Source: Rhodobacteraceae bacterium UBA1957
GTDB lineage: Bacteria > Pseudomonadota > Alphaproteobacteria > Rhodobacterales > Rhodobacteraceae
Assembly: GCA_002336405.1 (NCBI GenBank)
Contig: DDEJ01000080.1
Coordinates: forward strand, 25,811-33,203
Reading direction: 5' to 3'
DNA: 7,393 nt
Both the position numbers and the translations under genes were made by a program. This document shows, in pieces, positions 6,496 to 7,393 of this stretch. Below the pieces are notes generated by a model, which was not told the origin of the DNA, searched no databases, and saw only the letters and a list, made by a program, of their open reading frames with translations. Within the stretch, counting starts at the first letter, position 1. Each line of letters opens with the position of its first letter.

Positions 6496-6840
6496 ATGAG
6501 TTCGGGACTTTCTATAGATGGAATTGCTTCAGGTTCACGCGTGCAAGAGGTTGCGATGCGTCGGGCTGATGACATGTTTAATAGACTCGATAGCCTTGGG
6601 TCGCTTGCAAAGACCAGTGAACCGAGTTTTGCCGACCGATTTGCAGACTCAATAAATTCTGTAGCTGAGGCCCAAAACACCTCAAAAACAATGACACAGA
6701 ACTATGAACTTGGAAAAGAGAATGACCTCGCTAAAGTAATGGTCGCTCAGCAGGTTTCATCGTTGGGGTTTCAATTGGCGCTCAACTTCCGCAACAAAGC
6801 GCTGAGCGCTTATAAAGACATTTTAAATATGCCTGTTTAA
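6496..6840 (+). CDS. fliE: Flagellar hook-basal body protein FliE
   Basis: A 114-residue protein joining the MS-ring to the proximal rod of the flagellar basal body, exported by the flagellar type III apparatus without a cleaved signal. The C-terminal segment, including SLGFQLALNFRNKALSAYKD and ending ILNMPV, is the family hallmark. The middle (SFADRFADSINSVAEAQ) also fits, and the length is normal. The N-terminus is low in hydrophobicity, as expected. AAAGGAT upstream of the ATG provides the ribosome site. It follows fleT by 15 nt and precedes fliF by 44 nt, the usual fliE-fliF order. Confidence 0.96.
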   Translation: MSSGLSIDGIASGSRVQEVAMRRADDMFNRLDSLGSLAKTSEPSFADRFADSINSVAEAQNTSKTMTQNYELGKENDLAKVMVAQQVSSLGFQLALNFRNKALSAYKDILNMPV

Positions 6841-6884
6841 TGCGTTTGACAGGCCTATTGCATAAAGACTGGGGACTAAATTAG

Positions 6885-7393
6885 ATGACTGACACCAGCG
6901 GATCGACATCAATGGCGCCACGTATGGGCGAAGGCGGACTAATGCCGAGAATGGGCATTATGGTGTCCAGTGCCCGCGTGTTTTACACGCAACCTGGCGT
7001 GCAAAGGGCCCTGCCGACAATTGCGGCGGCCGTGTTGGTAATCGCTGGCCTGATTTTCTACATCGTACTACAGACCCCTGATCGAACGACGCTATTTGCT
7101 TCACTTCCAGAAACGGAAAAGGCAAAGGTTCTTGAAACTTTGCGGAACAGTGGCACAGATGTGCAGGTGGATGCGGCAACCGGCGAGATTACCGTTCCAG
7201 TTGGTGATTATCACAGTGCGCGGCTAAATCTTGCGGCGCAGGGGCTGCCAAGCTCGGTGCCGGATGGATATAGCACCCTGAGCGATATGCCCATGGGAAC
7301 CAGCCGGTCTGTCGAAGGTATGCGCTTGAAGCAGACGCAAGAGGTTGAATTGGCTCGCTCTATTGCGGAAATCGACGTGATTGCTTCGGCACG
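6885..7393 (+). CDS. fliF: Flagellar MS-ring protein FliF, 5' part (cut by the window end)
   Basis: The first 169 codons of the MS-ring subunit, an inner-membrane protein that seeds basal body assembly. A Met-rich cytoplasmic N-terminus (about 40 residues) precedes a first membrane segment (about 43-63, with AAAVLVIAGLIFYIVLQ). The periplasmic YscJ/FliF domain follows with LFASLPETEKAKVLETL, NLAAQGLP (115-122), PMGTSRSVEG and a region ending EVELARSIAEIDVIASA, all characteristic of the family. A full protein is usually 500-580 residues, so about two thirds lies beyond the window. The ATG at 6885 has GGGGA upstream at a long spacing. The Met codon at 6942, behind AAGGCGG, is an alternative start giving an N-terminus 19 residues shorter. 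Confidence 0.96.
   Translation, partial: MTDTSGSTSMAPRMGEGGLMPRMGIMVSSARVFYTQPGVQRALPTIAAAVLVIAGLIFYIVLQTPDRTTLFASLPETEKAKVLETLRNSGTDVQVDAATGEITVPVGDYHSARLNLAAQGLPSSVPDGYSTLSDMPMGTSRSVEGMRLKQTQEVELARSIAEIDVIASA

Noticed and set aside
6255..6680. 141-codon minus-strand frame spanning the fleT end and fliE start
   Set aside because: Overlaps two well-supported plus-strand genes; no independent evidence.
6847..6861. TGACAG-N5-TTGC between fliE and fliF as a second sigma54 promoter
   Set aside because: Spacing is right and the -12 half is good, but the invariant GG at -24 is GA; probably chance, with fliF read from the fleT promoter.
1..7393. CRISPR array, insertion sequence or toxin-antitoxin pair
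   Set aside because: No regularly spaced repeats, transposase frames, terminal repeats or small paired genes are visible.

Overview
The window carries a two-component regulatory pair next to the regulatory head of a polar-type flagellar gene cluster. Two adjacent sigma54 enhancer-binding proteins are found here. One keeps the DNA-binding helix-turn-helix but has no receiver domain; the other keeps an N-terminal domain but has no helix-turn-helix. The second heads an operon with fliE and fliF. This arrangement matches FleQ/FleT of the fla1 cluster of Rhodobacter sphaeroides, so I infer a marine Rhodobacterales-type alphaproteobacterium with moderate GC. No rRNA or housekeeping marker is present to confirm the taxonomy.

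Layout. Positions 74-2692 (minus): a membrane-bound hybrid histidine kinase with PAS, HisKA, HATPase, receiver and Hpt domains. Positions 2693-3069: an AT-rich divergent intergenic region with several small dyads. Positions 3070-3702 (plus): a NarL/FixJ (LuxR-type) response regulator. Positions 3703-3894: a convergent gap with weak hairpins. Positions 3895-5019 (minus): a FleQ-like activator (AAA+ and Fis-type HTH). Positions 5020-5313: a divergent regulatory region with a perfect 7-bp inverted repeat and an essentially consensus -24/-12 sigma54 promoter. Positions 5314-6480 (plus): a FleT-like activator. Positions 6496-6840: fliE. Position 6885 to the window end: the 5' part of fliF.

How they work together (inference). 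FleQ-like protein would bind the dyad about 79 bp upstream of the predicted transcription start and activate RpoN at the fleT promoter. FleT-like protein cannot bind DNA by a recognisable domain. It would join FleQ in mixed oligomers and feed back on flagellar promoters while its operon makes the MS-ring (FliF) and the MS-ring/rod junction protein (FliE). The divergent kinase and response regulator look like a cognate pair (kinase Hpt His to regulator Asp60). Their position suggests, but does not prove, control of motility. The main correction to a naive reading is the fleT start: the longest ORF begins inside the sigma54 promoter, and the real start is the ATG at 5314.
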